From Henricia sp. BOLD:AAB3569 (Eukaryota > Echinodermata > Asteroidea > Spinulosida > Echinasteridae), in contig JBBELK010000634.1 of NCBI GenBank assembly GCA_037783545.1, positions 434,001-498,000 of the forward strand: a DNA stretch of 64,000 nucleotides, given 5' to 3'. The notes under the pieces are model-generated. The model did not search any database. It saw only the letters and a program-made list of their open reading frames with translations, and was not told where the DNA came from. Below, piece after piece: positions 31,600 to 44,469 of this stretch (positions are counted from its first letter, which is position 1; the number at the start of each line of letters is the position of its first letter). The position numbers and the translations under genes were made by a program.

Positions 31600-32510
31600 G
31601 TGGTTTTCCCCCTCACACGGCCAAACATGGGGCTTTTTTCCTCACACGGCCAACCATAGCCTTGGGCTTTTTCCCTCATACGGCCAAAATGGGGCTTTTT
31701 CTCCTCACACGGCCAAAATGGGGCTTTTTCCCCTCACACGGCCAAACATGGGGCTTTTTCCCATCACACGGCCAACAATGGGGCTTTTTCCCCTCACACG
31801 GCCAAACATGGGGCTTTTTCCCCTCACACGGCCAACAATGGGGCTTTTCCCCTCACACGGCCAAACATGGGGCTTTGTTCCCCTCACACGGCCAACAATG
31901 GGGCTTTTCCCCTCACACGGCCAAACGTTGGGCTTTTTCCCATCACACGGCCAACAATGGGGCTTTTTCCCCTCACACGGCCAAACATGGGGCTTTTTCC
32001 CCCTCACACGGCCAACAATGGGGCTTTTCCCCTCACACGGCCAAACATGGGGCTTTTTTCCCATCACACGGCCAACAATGGGGCTTTTTTCCTCATACGG
32101 CCAAAATGGGGCTTTTTCTCCTCACACGGCCAAAATGGGGCTTTTTCCCCTCACACGGCCAAAATTTGGCTTTTTCCCATCACACGGCCAACAATGGGGC
32201 TTTTTCCCTCACACGGCCAAACATGAGGCTTTGTTCCCCTCACACGGCCAACAAATGGGGCTTTTTCCCCTCACACGGCCAAACATGGGGCTTTTTCCCC
32301 TCACACGGCCAAACAATGGGGCCTTTTTCCCATCACACGGCCAACAATGGGGCTTTTTCCCCTCACACGGCCAAACATAGGGCTTTTCCCCTCACACGGC
32401 CGACCATAGCCTTGGGCTTTTTCCCCTTACACGGCCCAACGTAGGGCTTTTTCCCCCCACACGGCCAACTGTAGCCTAGGGCTTTTTCTCTCACGCGGCC
32501 AATAAGCAAT
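31600..32510. repeat. 30-bp minisatellite, about 30 copies
   Basis: The unit is about ATGGGGCTTTTTCCCCTCAC followed by ACGGCCAAAC. Neighbouring copies alternate between AAACATG and AACAATG, giving a 60-bp higher-order period in 31741-32090. Because 30 is divisible by three, long frames open on both strands (for example 31571-32380); they are artefacts. Degenerate copies continue to about 32740. Confidence 0.95.
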
Positions 32511-35500
32511 TTGAGTAATTTTCCTTTGTGATAGTGTGTATTACAAATACATAGTGTAATATTTCAAATCTGTGGTACAGGCCGACTGGATTTCCCCGGG
32601 TGGGAAAATAATGTTTAATCAATCCATCTATCTGTCTATAAACCTGGGGCTTTTCCCCTCAGACACACGGCAAAACCTTGGGCTCCTCCCCTCACATGGC
32701 AAAAGCTGGGTCTCCATCCTCGACACGGCCGAACGTGCGGCTATTACTCACTGGCCCTGGTAACGAGATATCCCCTTGCGAAATATCCGGTAACCAGCCC
32801 GAATTATTACAAAAGGGCGGGAATAGGTGTACCGCGCAATGCAAAAAGGGACAAATTCTTAAGGCCTTAGACCAAGGCCGTGAGATGCCACCGTGGTGCG
32901 CGATGGTTGTGCCTAAAACATTAAATTACATGTATACGACATAAGAAACCATCTGTTGCTTTTTAAATTTGGGAATCTTAAGATTTCTTCCCCTATTTGA
33001 AATCCGCGCTAAAACTATCAACGCAACAAAAGACTTGAGATTGGCGCATGCACCATGTCCGTCAACACCGAATAAAGACCTTAGGTATCAAAACAGAGGT
33101 AAACCCGTCCGGTAAATGGATATTCTCTCACAAAGCGTAGATTCCGCACATTGGCAGACCTCAAATAGAGACCAGTCATATAAAACTTTGGCACTGAAAC
33201 CAATGATTTATCCAAAGTGCCCATTGCATTCGCTCGCAAGCCTTAGAAAACCTACGAGGAAAAGGCAATGAGCACATCACAGCCAACCACAAGATTAGGA
33301 TCCTAGCACAACCACGCCTCATCAATCCAAGCCATTCTGCTTCAGTGCACACATTGTACACTGAATGACCTCAACCAGTACTTATACATGTAGCCCTGCA
33401 TCATCACGAGTCAAAAGAGGTTCACATGGTGCTACCGTAAACCCATACACGCGTCAACGTCAGCTCTTCACGAGAGACGTTGGGAGCACGAGGGGTCCCG
33501 CAGACACACAACCGTGCTTGTGATCGAAGGGCTATGTGGGTCAAAGCCCCACTTGCGTCCGTGGGCAAGACGCCCAATCCCAACTACCTCACTAACCCCA
33601 GCGACATAGGGGGATGCCAGGGGGAAATGCCACAATCCAACCGCCGACAGGATCGGCACCCAAGCGAGGCGGTTACTTGGGGCCAAATTTATAGAGCCGT
33701 TCAACAGCCCACGTTCCGTTAACCGAGCATCAGGACATCTCATAGACATAGTTAATGGTAATAAACTGAAAACGTGCCTTAACCAAGCTAGTGGCGCAAC
33801 AGTGACGGTTCCCAAGCGCGCGCACACTCAACCACGCCGCGGTTGCAAAAAGGCCTAAACTTTCTGCCACAGCAAGCACACGCCCTCAGCCAGCGCTCAA
33901 ACAGCTCAATAAAACTGGGCCCTGGCTGAAGCGAAATGGTACCGGTGATCTTCTGATGGCAGCGACAACGCAAATGGCAACAGCACCAGGAGCATCCCAG
34001 TGCAGACATGTGCCATACAAGCGTCCGCCACTTGAATTCGCCAAATAATGCTCTGGGGTCACCAAAGTGCGTTTCTTAACACAAAAAACCAACAGCTGCG
34101 CATCCCATCCGAAAGATGGAGCACACGCGCTAAAGCGCCCTGCTCTAAGGCACAGGCCCCCCGACGGTTCTCGAACCTGCAACCTCAAGTTTTCACCCGA
34201 GTATTGCGAGTCAGTGACTTTATATCACGTCGGTAACAAGACTGGTCGGTTCACAAACCGTGACAGGCAGAGGCAGCCGGGAACGGACCGGAAACAATTA
34301 CCCTCGCCGACGTCCGGTTGGTTACTTACATGTACACCACTGGCTACGCAGCCCGACACCAGAACCGGACGCAGATATGTAGGATACGGGGCCTCACCAA
34401 CCCCTGTCACATTTTCATAAAATTGCCCCTGCGAATAGATTGCCTTAAGCAGTAAACCTACCAGTATAACTCAATTTATAAATGGGACACACATACAATA
34501 AAACTAACCTCTCCGTTGGTCCGAAATTTATCAAAAGATTTCTTTGTTTAAAGTCGCAGCTGAAATCTCCCACAATTCCTATGGGAGAACACTTATATAC
34601 GCAGTACAAGACCACTACATTTCGCTAAAATCAACCGCAGCTCATCCGACCAAGGATATTCAATACGAAGATGCTGGGACTGTTTTTCAAAACAGATCCC
34701 TGGTTAAAACAAAATGTACGCTACTATTAAACGAGCGCGGTGCGCCGATCACCGTGACCAGCTCTCGCCAAGGCAACAACGTTCCTAGCCATGATGCAAA
34801 CGAATTATGATTATTGCCGCGCAAACATGTTACATGGCTACTAGACACCTTAGAATGTGAAAACACGCTCTGGTAATGCATGGCCATAGGGGCGGTTGAC
34901 GAGCTTAAACGCTAACTTATCGCCGTCCTCGACGATTGACGCGCGAATACGAACACAGCCTGATATTCAACCTTAAAACACCACTACACTGTTAGTGTAG
35001 CAGATATCTCTCTCTGGCGGCTGACACCAACTGTCATGCGCCACTTTGCAAACTTCACCACCAAAAGGACAACTGAGACCCCCGTCCTCGATAGTACTTC
35101 GAGACTTATCTGAAACATGCTTCCTTGCGGGCTGAACATTTTGCGATGATATCAAAATGCATGTGTACCACACGGTAATTGTCCTGTAAGTTTAAATGTG
35201 TGGGTTTTTTTTTGTTTTTTTTTAAATACAAATCCCAAGGTATTCTCCGCTTAAAATCAAAACACAATAATTCGATAACCAGGTAGGTCACTTTAATTTG
35301 GCATTTAAAATCAATGGGGCTCAATATATTGTCCAAAACACATTTGTATGAATTAACCGTATTTCGGGGCCTTTCCTTGGTACCAAATACCCAAACTAAA
35401 CCAAAAGGCATGACCACGGGGACTTGGGACATACTCCTGCTAAGGAACCTGCGCTAAGGCACGTTGCGCAAAAAACCACCGTGAAATAACTCAACACACC

Positions 35501-36943
35501 CACACAAAACACTTTGTATTTTCTTTTCGACACTAAGGCCGAGTAAGCACCCAGTATGTTCTGGACCTGTCACACTTTGACGCCTAATTGTCACCCTGTG
35601 TCACCGCTCGAGAAGAAGCCCTCTATCTTGTCTCTTCATGCAGGGTGATGGACGTAGAATCCAGTGTCATGGGTAGGGCGAGACTCCGAATATGGGAATC
35701 TGTATCGGTAAAGTAGAAAACTTGCATGAAATCATACAACATCAAATTGCCTCAAATTACTGCTTCGGCTGAAACTACTTACATAAACGGCTCAAACTAT
35801 TTAGGCCTATTTCGCCAAAAATACGTTACACTAATCCTGCTATGTAAATAAATGCCCGAAGGTTGCCACGCTTCTGCCGCAATTAACGGTTGCGTGTAAA
35901 TGCATTTACAAGAAAATCCGCAAAAAGTCTACACCATTTCAGTATTGACGGTCATTTCACGAACTGTCCCCATCGTACTCACTAATTACCCCTTACTGTA
36001 TGTTGTCGGGGTTACGTATGTACGGTCTACGGCTTGATACTACTTCAACTAAAATATAGGGCTACTCATTTCATGTATGCTCTGTTTTAACCTACATCGC
36101 ATAGGACCACTCACGATTGCACACGTCTACTAAAATTGAATGAACTATTGGCCACCCATTACCCACCTCCTTAAACTCACTTGTACTCCAATAACGGGCC
36201 CAATACATCTGCGTTAACATAACCTTATCTACGAAAGGTAAAACAACCGAAAACTTAGAAAAATCGCCATATATAGGCCTATTTTCAAAGGAAATCCTTC
36301 CAACTACATGTAATCTCACAACGCGATGAAAATTGTTCTGACAGACTCTGCTGCAGAATATATATATTAACGGCACTTTCGGTGAAATGTCCATACCTAG
36401 CAAGGGCAAATACCGTGATTTTTCAGTTTGAAACATTTAACGAGGCCTTTGGCCATTTCGCAAATCCCATTTAAAACTGAATTTTGAGAAGAGGAACATT
36501 TGAAGCGTAACGCATGACCGCCTCCAGTTAATATGGCGAAAACCAAACCTTTGAGAGGCAAGGGAAGTCTCCGTCAAATGTAAACATGCGACGAGCCGAG
36601 TATGGACAAGCATTTAATTAAGCAAACTCACAGTAAGAGTTTGAGAAGTTGCTTAGACATTTCTTTAAAATGATTCATCAAGCATTTATTATTTTGCAAG
36701 TGAAGGATTGAAAGAAAGGTCAAAGTTCGAGAGAGAACATTTGATTTTTGAATAAAACACCTAGACATTTCAGCCTGTCTCAAATGTCTGTTCACAGGGC
36801 CTGAGGCCATGGTCAACTTCTCAATTCTTGCCCCAATTACTTGTATCATTAATTGGTGTCTAGAAATAAAAGCGGCGGGTAAAACAGGGGAATAATTTTA
36901 CACGCGACCGCCTCGAGTCTGCCTTGTTATGACCGCATGTTAA
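32511..36943. other. 4.4 kb without a recognisable gene
   Basis: Only short frames. GTGGGCAAGACGCCCAATCC (near 33560) resembles a common invertebrate interspersed repeat. A B-box-like GGTTCGAGAACC (minus, near 34170) is not supported by an A box. A stretch near 36790-36830 weakly resembles the 0.95-kb repeat family. Confidence 0.4.
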
Positions 36944-38230
36944 AACAATCCGCGGTCAAATGAAAAATTCCTCGACAAAGATGGTCTACTCAGGGTTGGA
37001 GGTCGGCTGAAGAGAGCCACGCTCACATCAGATAAGGTGCACCCAATACTTATCCCAGGGAAATGCCATGCTTCCACACTTCTTATCAGGCACTACCACC
37101 AGCAGGTGCACCATCAGGGCAGACACTTCACAGAAGGAGCCATTAGAGCGGCTGGTTTCTGGGTCCTTGGTGGAAAGCGAATTATCAGCAGCATAATCTA
37201 TCACTGCGTAATCTGTCGCAAGCTACGAGGCAGACAACAGGAGCAGATCATGGCAGACTTGCCTGCGGACCGCCTTAGTACGGATCCACCTTTCACTTAC
37301 GTAGGCCTAGATGTGTTTGGACCATGGTCTGTCACGGCTCGCAGAACAAGAGGAGGCCAGGCTAACAACAAACGATGGGCTGTCATCTTCACATGTATGG
37401 CCACACGAGCCGTTCACATAGAAGTGATAGAGTCGATGGACACCTCCAGCTTCGTGAATGCTCTTAGACGCTTCTTTGCCTTGAGAGGACCTGCAAAGCA
37501 GCTGAGGTCCGATTGCGGCACTAACTTTGTGGGAGCTTGTAAAGAGCTCGGCATTAGCACGTCCGGACGTCAGAAGGATGAGGTGGAACACTTCCTCGCT
37601 GACCACGGATGTCGGTGGCAGTTCAACCCTCCACATGCCTCGCACATGGGTGGCAGTTGGGAAAGGATGATTGGCATTGCCCGCCGCATTCTCGATGCCA
37701 TGCTTCTTCAACTAGGACCAGCCAAACTAACCCACGAAGTGCTGACGACACTTATGGCAGAGGTGACGGCAATCATGAATGCAAGACCAATTTCCACAGT
37801 CTCTACAGATCCTGACCAACCGCTCATTCTCACCCCAGCTACACTTCTCACCCAGAAGGTTGGCTGTCCCTCTGTTCCTCCCGGTGAGTTTGACGACAAG
37901 GATCTCCTCAGATCTCAGTGGCGACGTGTTCAGAGACTGGCCAACATGTTTTGGGAGAGATGGAAACGTGAATACATCCCCAGTCTGCAAGCACGTCGCA
38001 AGTGGAAAACCGAGAAACCCAACTTACGAGAAGGAGAAGTCGTACTCTTGAAGGACTCCCAAGCCAAGAGAAACGAATGGCCTGTTGGGCTAATCTCGAG
38101 AGCTCTTCCCAGCGAGGATGGGAAAGTTCGCAAAGTCGAAGTCAAGATCATCCGAAACGGACAACGACGACTCTTTCTGAGACCAGTAACGGAAGTTATC
38201 CTTCTGTTGGCCAGTGACTCTATCAAGTGA
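36944..38230 (+). CDS. BEL/Pao retrotransposon integrase region (5'-truncated pol)
   Basis: The frame is open from about 36944 (FLDKDGLLRVGGRLKRA) and there is an ATG at 37037. In the 397-residue product from that ATG: zinc finger with HYHQQVHH..CVIC (about 19-60), catalytic Asp92 (VGLDVFGP), Asp159 (RSDCGTNF) and Glu209 (GGSWERM), then the DUF5641-type tail (NLREGEVVLLKDS, WPVGLISRALP). The integrase joins cDNA to host DNA. Protease, RT and RNase H are absent, so this is a 5'-truncated copy, but the remaining 1.2 kb has no stop. A purine tract (GGCGGGGAGTA, near 38300) follows, as expected before a 3' LTR. Confidence 0.92.
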   Translation, partial: NNPRSNEKFLDKDGLLRVGGRLKRATLTSDKVHPILIPGKCHASTLLIRHYHQQVHHQGRHFTEGAIRAAGFWVLGGKRIISSIIYHCVICRKLRGRQQEQIMADLPADRLSTDPPFTYVGLDVFGPWSVTARRTRGGQANNKRWAVIFTCMATRAVHIEVIESMDTSSFVNALRRFFALRGPAKQLRSDCGTNFVGACKELGISTSGRQKDEVEHFLADHGCRWQFNPPHASHMGGSWERMIGIARRILDAMLLQLGPAKLTHEVLTTLMAEVTAIMNARPISTVSTDPDQPLILTPATLLTQKVGCPSVPPGEFDDKDLLRSQWRRVQRLANMFWERWKREYIPSLQARRKWKTEKPNLREGEVVLLKDSQAKRNEWPVGLISRALPSEDGKVRKVEVKIIRNGQRRLFLRPVTEVILLLASDSIK

Positions 38231-39083
38231 AGAGTCCCTCTATGTACATTGTATGTCTCTTAAATATTTGTTACGAGATTTGGCATCTTACAGACGCCAG
38301 GCGGGGAGTATTCTGCCCCCAGTATTCAGGCAGACTGCTTTTCGTGTTTGGCGCCCTCTTGTGTTTTGTAGTTTTATCTTGAGACTTCCTTACCAAAGTT
38401 AATGTTATTCAACACTCACTGTCTTATCGAGTTATTCACGTTTAGACAACTTCTGGACAAGCAGTGTTCTGACTACATCCTATCTCAATTGTTCATGCCC
38501 TTGAGAAAGCACGATCTGTAAGTTATCCTATCTAGAATTTTTTAGTAATAGTGCATAGTTTTGATAGTTTGTTTTATGGTTCATGTTTGAAAGTGACATT
38601 TTCATTGCAACTGCACCTTTAGCTAGACGTTGTTATCGTGTAAGCCTGTCGAGTTAACCACATGTACAAAGGTCATCATGCACCACTACACGTACACTGC
38701 ACTGTAGACATGGTGTGTGGATTTTGGGTCTGTTTTTAAGGTTCTTTCCAGTAATATTTAATGAGGGAACAAGTAGAGCATTGTTCCTAGCTGCATTGAA
38801 GTTATGTCTGGGCATGTATGCACGACTCACTGGATTTATAATTATGCCTTCAACTTCTGTGAAGTTTTCCTAACTTGGAATAGACTTGCCTCAGTACTTG
38901 GACTGTTTTGGGGAATTAATCGCTGGTTCAGATATCTGGATTTACACTTGTGAAAACTTTATACACACGAATGTAGTTGTCTGTTTGGCATCGTATACTT
39001 TGAATTGGTCAGTCAGTCAATTGGACATTCTCACTTATTAAGCTCATGTTTTGGTAAATTAGTAAATTGGAACACGAAAGGCT
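38231..39083 (+). other. Probable 3' LTR region of the BEL/Pao element
   Basis: A polypurine-like AGGCGGGGAGTA at about 38299-38310 suggests that an LTR begins after it. No second LTR is in the window for comparison, so its limits are unknown. No gene is seen. Confidence 0.4.
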
Positions 39084-39130
39084 TTATTGGCTGTTCCGAT
39101 TCGGGTCGGAACAGCCTTTGTTTTCATTAC

Positions 39131-39132
<2 letters not shown>

Positions 39133-39170
<38 letters not shown>
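39133..39170. repeat. Poly-T tract
   Basis: An almost pure run of about 38 T. Confidence 0.9.
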
Positions 39171-39173
<3 letters not shown>

Positions 39174-40064
39174 TCTTTTACTTCTTCCACTTTTTTCAGA
39201 CGCTATTTCGGACACTTGCACATTGATGATTGACTTCAAACTTCACATGGACATTGGTCACTATGTGAAGTTGTGCACAGTACTAATGACGTAATCATGA
39301 CGTCATCACGTGTCAGATTAAAGGGGTATGAAGTTTAATAAATTAAATATTCAAAAATCAATAAAAATTCAACCGTTTGACCTACGATCTTGATTCCTTC
39401 GCCATATACGATGACTAACAAAAGTCTTTAAGATGCGCACACGCCTTGACCTTTGACCTCGTTTCCTATTGGTCAAACAGATTTTGCCTTGCCATTTGAA
39501 AGTGGTGCAAGATATTTGGACAAAGTCACTTGTGTTACACTTCGACTAGGGTGGGGTATCTAAAAAATATTTTTGTGACCTTTGACCTTGCTCACTTCCG
39601 GTCGAAACCGGAAGTTGCCCTTAGTTTGAAAGTGGTAGGAGGTATTGAGATGGGGTCAATGGTGTTATTACCAGAGGCCCGTAAGCCTTCCAAAAATATA
39701 AGTGATGACGTCATCGTACGAAATAGCGCCCTCTAGCGACAAGATGATTACGTAATTAAATATTTAAAAATCAATAAAAAATCAACTGTTTGACCTACGA
39801 TCTTGATTCCTGTGGCATATACGATCACTAACAAATGTCTTTAAGATGCGCACAGGGCTTGACCTTTGACCTCGTTTCCTATTGGTCTAACAGATTTTGC
39901 CTTGCCATTTGAAAGTGGTACAAGATATCTGGATGTGGTCAACTGTATTACACTTGGACCTAGGGTGGTGTATCCAAAAAATATGTTGGTGACCTTTGAC
40001 CTTGCTCACTTCCGGTTGAAACCGGAATGGGCTATATAGACTGTGCACTACTAATAGGGAAACG

Positions 40065-40605
40065 CGAAATTGAGTATTTCACTTGTACACAAGCAATGGC
40101 CTATTGACTGTGCACTTCGAGGAAACATGAAAATACGTATTTTGGTTGTACACAGGCAATGGCCTATTGACTGTGCACTGCGAGGAAACATGAAAATACG
40201 TATTTTGGTTGTACACAGGCAATGGCCTATTGACTGTGCACTGCGAGGAAACATGAAAATACGTATTTTGGTTGTACACAGGCAATGGCCTATTGACTGT
40301 GCACTTCGAGGAAACATGAAAATACGTATTTTGGTTGTACACAGGCAATGGCCTATTGACTGTGCACTGCGAGGAAACGGGAAACTAAGTATTTTGCTTG
40401 TACACAGGCAATGGCATATTGACTGTGCACTTCGAGGAAACATGCAAATACGTATTTTGCTTGTACACAGGCAATGGCCCATTGACTGTGTACTTCGAGG
40501 AAACGGGAAAATACGTATTTTGTTTGTACACGTACACAGGCAAAATGCCTATTGACTGTGCACTGCGAGGAAACGGGAAAATACGTATTTTGCTTGTTGG
40601 CTTTG
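40065..40605. repeat. 63-bp minisatellite, 8 copies
   Basis: The unit includes GTACACAGGCAATGGCCTAT, TGACTGTGCACT and the palindrome AAATACGTATTT. Copies start at 40094, 40157, 40220, 40283, 40346, 40409, 40472 and 40541; the last gap has 6 extra bases (ACACGT). The unit length is a multiple of three, so frames stay open on both strands. Confidence 0.95.
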
Positions 40606-41313
40606 CATCTCTTCTTTTTCTTCTTCCACTTTTTTGAGACGCTATTTCGGGCACTTGCACTTTCATGATTGACTTCACATGGACATTGGTCACTATGTGA
40701 AGTTGTGCACAGTACTAATGACGTCATGATGACATCATCACGTGTCAGATTAAAGAGGCATGAAGTTTAATAAATTAAATATTCAAAAATCATTAAAAAA
40801 TCAACCGGTTGACCTACGATCTTGATTCCTTCGCCATATACGATGCCTAACAAGGGTCTTTGAGATGCGCACACCCCTTGACCTTGGACCTCGTTTCCTA
40901 TTGGTCAAACAGATTTTGCCTTTCCATTTGAAAGTGGTACAAGATATCTGGATGTGGTCAACTGTATTACACTTTGACCTAGGGTGGTGTATCCAAAAAA
41001 TATGGTCGTGACCTTTGACCTCGTTTCCTATTGGTCTAACAGATTTTGCCTTGCCATTTGAAAGTGGTACAAGATATCTGCATGTGGTCAACTGTATTAC
41101 ACCTGGACCTAGGGTGGTGTATCCAAAAAATATGGTCGTGACCTTTGACCTTCCCTACATGTCAGATTAAAGGGGCATGTAATAATATTCAATATTTAAC
41201 AATCGATAAAAACTCAACCGTTTGACCTACGATCGTGATTTCTTCATATACGATCACTAACAAAGGTCATCCCGAACACCATATATGTTTATAAAAAGGA
41301 GGGGAACAGCCAT

Positions 41314-41345
41314 GTGTTCGTTGTCAAGAACGAACACAGGTCTAG
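41314..41345 (+). terminator. Helitron-like 3' terminus, copy 1
   Basis: Hairpin GTGTTCGTT / AACGAACAC with a 6-base loop, eight bases from the end CTAG, followed by T. Confidence 0.65.
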
Positions 41346-42755
41346 TTTTTTATTCTTTTCCTTCTTCCACTTTTTTCAGACGCTTTTTCGGGCACTTGCA
41401 CATTCATGATTGACTTCAAACTTCACATGGACATTGGTCACTATGTGAAGTTGTGCACAGTACTAATGACGTCATGATGACGTCATCACGTGTCAGATTA
41501 AAGGGGTATGAAGTTTAATAAATTAAATATTCAAAAATCAATAAAAAATCAACCGTTTGACCTACGATCTTGATTCCTTCGGCATATACGATGACTAATA
41601 AAGGTCTTTGAGATGCGCACACCCCTTGACCTTTGACCTCGTTTCCTATTGGTCAAACATATTTTGCCTTGCCATTTGAAAGTGGTGCAAGATATTTGGA
41701 CAAAGTCACTTGTGTTACACTTCGACTAGGGTGGGGTATCTAAAAAATATTTTTGTGACCTTTGACCTTGCTCACTTCCGGTCGAAACCGGAAGTGGCCC
41801 TTAGTTTGAAAGTGAAAGGAGGTATTGAGATGGGGTCAATGGTGTTATTACCAGAGGCCCTTAAGCTTTCCAAAAATATAAGTGATGACGTCATCGTACG
41901 AAATAGCGCCCTCTAGCGACAAGATGATTACGTAATGAAATATTGGAAAATCAAAAAAAAATCAACCGTTTGACCTACGATCTTGATTTTTTCGGCATAT
42001 ACGATGACTAACAAAGGTCTTTGAGATGCGCACACCCCTTGACCTTTGACCTCGTTTCCTATTGGTCTAACAGATTTTGCCTTTCCATTTGAAAGTGGTA
42101 CAAGATATCTGCATGTGGTCAACTGTATTACACTTCGACCTAGGGTGGTGTATCCAAAAAATATGGCCGTGACCTTTGACCTTGCTCACTTCCGGTCGAA
42201 ACCGGAAGTGGCCCTTAGTTTGAAAGTGGTAGGAGGTATTGAGATGGGGTCAATGGTGTTATTATCAGAGGCCCTTAAGCTTTCCAAAAATATAAGTAAT
42301 GACGTCATCGTACGAAATAGCGCCCTCTAGCGACAAGATGATTACGTAATTAAATATTCAAAAATCAATATAAAATCTACCGTTTGACCTACGAATTTGA
42401 TTCCTTCTGCATATACGATCATTAACAAATGTCTTTAAGATGCGCACATGGCTTGACCTTTGACCTCGTTTGCTATTGGTCAAACAGATTTTGCCTTGCC
42501 ATTTGAAAGGGGTACAATATACCACGATGGGGTCAACTGTGTTACACTTCGACTAGGGTGGGGTATCCAAACATATAGCAACACCTTTGACTTTCCCTAC
42601 ATGTCAGATTAAAGGGGCATGTAATAATATTCAATATTTAAAAATAGATAAAAACTCAACCGTTTGACCTACGATCGTGATTTATTCATATACGATCACT
42701 AACAAAGGTCATCCCGAACACCATATATGTTTATAAAAAGGAGGGGAACAGCCAT

Positions 42756-42787
42756 GTGTTCGTTGTCAAGAACGAACACAGGTCTAG
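42756..42787 (+). terminator. Helitron-like 3' terminus, copy 2
   Basis: Identical hairpin and GGTCTAG|T end. The repeat array stops exactly here. Confidence 0.65.
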
Positions 42788-44191
42788 TTCTGAATGCTGT
42801 TCACATTTAATATTTACTTAAATGTATTCCTTTGTTTATTTGTTTACAGTTTCACACTACTTCCATTAAATGCCTCATCAAGTCAACTCTTGTCTCCGGC
42901 TACACTTTTGGGAGAGTGTTTAACCTCTGCATAAATATACACGCACGCGCACACGTATAGTGAGGGCAGAAGACCTATAGCGAATAAAGCCAGATTCTTT
43001 AACAAAATAGTCATTACAAACTTATCCGGGCAATAAACATATTTTGACTATAATTTGAATTTAAAAACACACATCGCAACGTAAGTCAACACGGACGAAC
43101 GGAGCAAATATGGCGGCGCGTGATTTGCATTAGTATCGATTACTGACGCTGAATTATTGTTACGAGTAGTCGATACCACACGTACGCGAACGCCTAGCAT
43201 GTCTACTGTACGGCACGCTGTATACACAACACAGCGCGTAGTACAGGTACTAGACAAATTTCAAAATTGTTAGAACACATATAACAAAAAAATATCCGCC
43301 TTTATGCACCTATCAATTGTTTCCCCCACCCCTCCCCCCGGGCTACCCCACCTAAGAGGTAGGGATTGTCACTTTTTGCGTGACAAAATCCCCACCCCTG
43401 GGGCAACATTTAGGTGACAAAAATCCCCACCCTCGGGTGCAAAACATGCGCAAAAATGCACAAAACTGCACAGATAATGGGCCAAATGCCCCACCCTGGG
43501 GCATGAAAAATGTGACCAAACCCCCACCTAGGGGGTGGGGCAGCGGGGGGGGGGGGGGGGGGTTGGCAGCGGGGGGGGGGGGGGGGGGGGAGGGGTGGTG
43601 GAAACAATTGATAGGTGCATTATTGCCACGTTCAAATCAAATTCAGACACTAAAATAGTTCATCAACTGTACCAGCAAATATGTTTCAATGTTGGGAAAA
43701 TGATATTTTGCGAGCAATAAGGCAAATTGTAAAGTATGTTTTCAAAACAATATTTAAACAAATTCGGAGTAAGCTTTTTTTTGCCGTAATTCCGTGTTAT
43801 ATCTCAATTTTTAAAGACTTGTTTGCCTTGGAATTATTTAAAGTAGGTCTTCAAAAGTCATTCTGCATATTTTTAATGGTTGTTTATTGCTTTTTTTTTC
43901 CATACATTGCGTAGGATAACACCCATACGATTTCGACATCAAAAAGCGCTCCAAATATAAAACACACCAACATGCGCAGTACTTTGTGTCACCCTCAGAC
44001 AGCTGTGATAACCAGGGACTCCTTCATTTACATCCACCATCAACCCACATCACGAGAGGCCAGCATGCCACTATTTGCCCGTTGTGGTCGTAGAGGGCGT
44101 TATGCTCTTGGTCAGTCCCGATCCGGTCTTGCCCGCGTTTGTGGATGGCTCTGCATCCGGGGAAAACAACTCTTAGCGAGGCCTCAAGAAT
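42788..44191. other. Unassigned spacer with long G runs
   Basis: Contains a low-complexity block at 43320-43615: CCCCACCC-type motifs, then two pure G runs of about 20 each (near 43543-43562 and 43571-43591). These could form G-quadruplexes. Pro/Gly-rich frames here are artefacts. No gene is seen elsewhere in the stretch. Confidence 0.6.
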
Positions 44192-44360
44192 AATCCCGCA
44201 ATTAAACGAGAGAAATGAAGTTTAATTATGATTCTATCAATCCATTACCGAAATGACGAGTCGCGTGAGATCGTATTGTCTGATGTCAGAGGATGCCACT
44301 CTTTAAAGCCAACAAAGCTACTGGCGCGTATATAAAGGGCACCGTGCCCATTCAACCGGC
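44192..44360 (+). repeat. Left (3') inverted terminal repeat of the DIRS element
   Basis: 44256-44350 (GATCGTATTGTCTGATGTCA..AAAGGGCACCGTGCCCATTC) is the complement of 59881-59990. The outermost 60 bp are complementary to 44470-44525. Confidence 0.85.
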
Positions 44361-44469
44361 AGTGTTTAAAGTAATATTACATTACACTGGCTTCACCAGG
44401 TCAGGGTTAATGAGCATGCATAATGCATCAAGTATAAGAACCACAATGGGAGGGTAGTCACGTGACTCC

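Larger units (their letters stand above)
39084..42787 (+). mobile_element. Helitron-like non-autonomous elements in head-to-tail array
   Basis: Three blocks begin with a T-rich TATTCTTTT.CTTCTTCCAC sequence at about 39165, 40610 and 41346. Two of them end in the same hairpin followed by GGTCTAG|T (41345 and 42787), which is the CTRR-type 3' end of Helitrons. The left end carries a GGCTGTTCC..GGAACAGCC hairpin (39089-39117), and GGAACAGCC recurs next to both 3' hairpins. Inside are diverged subrepeats of about 410 bp (AACCGTTTGACCTACGATC; AAATAGCGCCCTCTAGCGAC). No Rep/helicase gene is present. Confidence 0.6.

Noticed and set aside
31571..32444. Long plus-strand frames of 260-270 codons
   Set aside because: They are translations of the 30-bp minisatellite; unit length divisible by three keeps several frames open on both strands.
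33480..34420. Cluster of frames on both strands up to 119 codons
   Set aside because: No codon bias, splice sites or family motifs; the GC content here is higher, which lengthens random frames.
40051..40555. Repeat-protein-like frames of about 140-160 codons
   Set aside because: They come from the 63-bp minisatellite on both strands and have no start context or homology.
40065..40605. CRISPR-like regular array
   Set aside because: Repeats are contiguous with no unique spacers, in a eukaryotic genome; the same holds for the 30-bp array.
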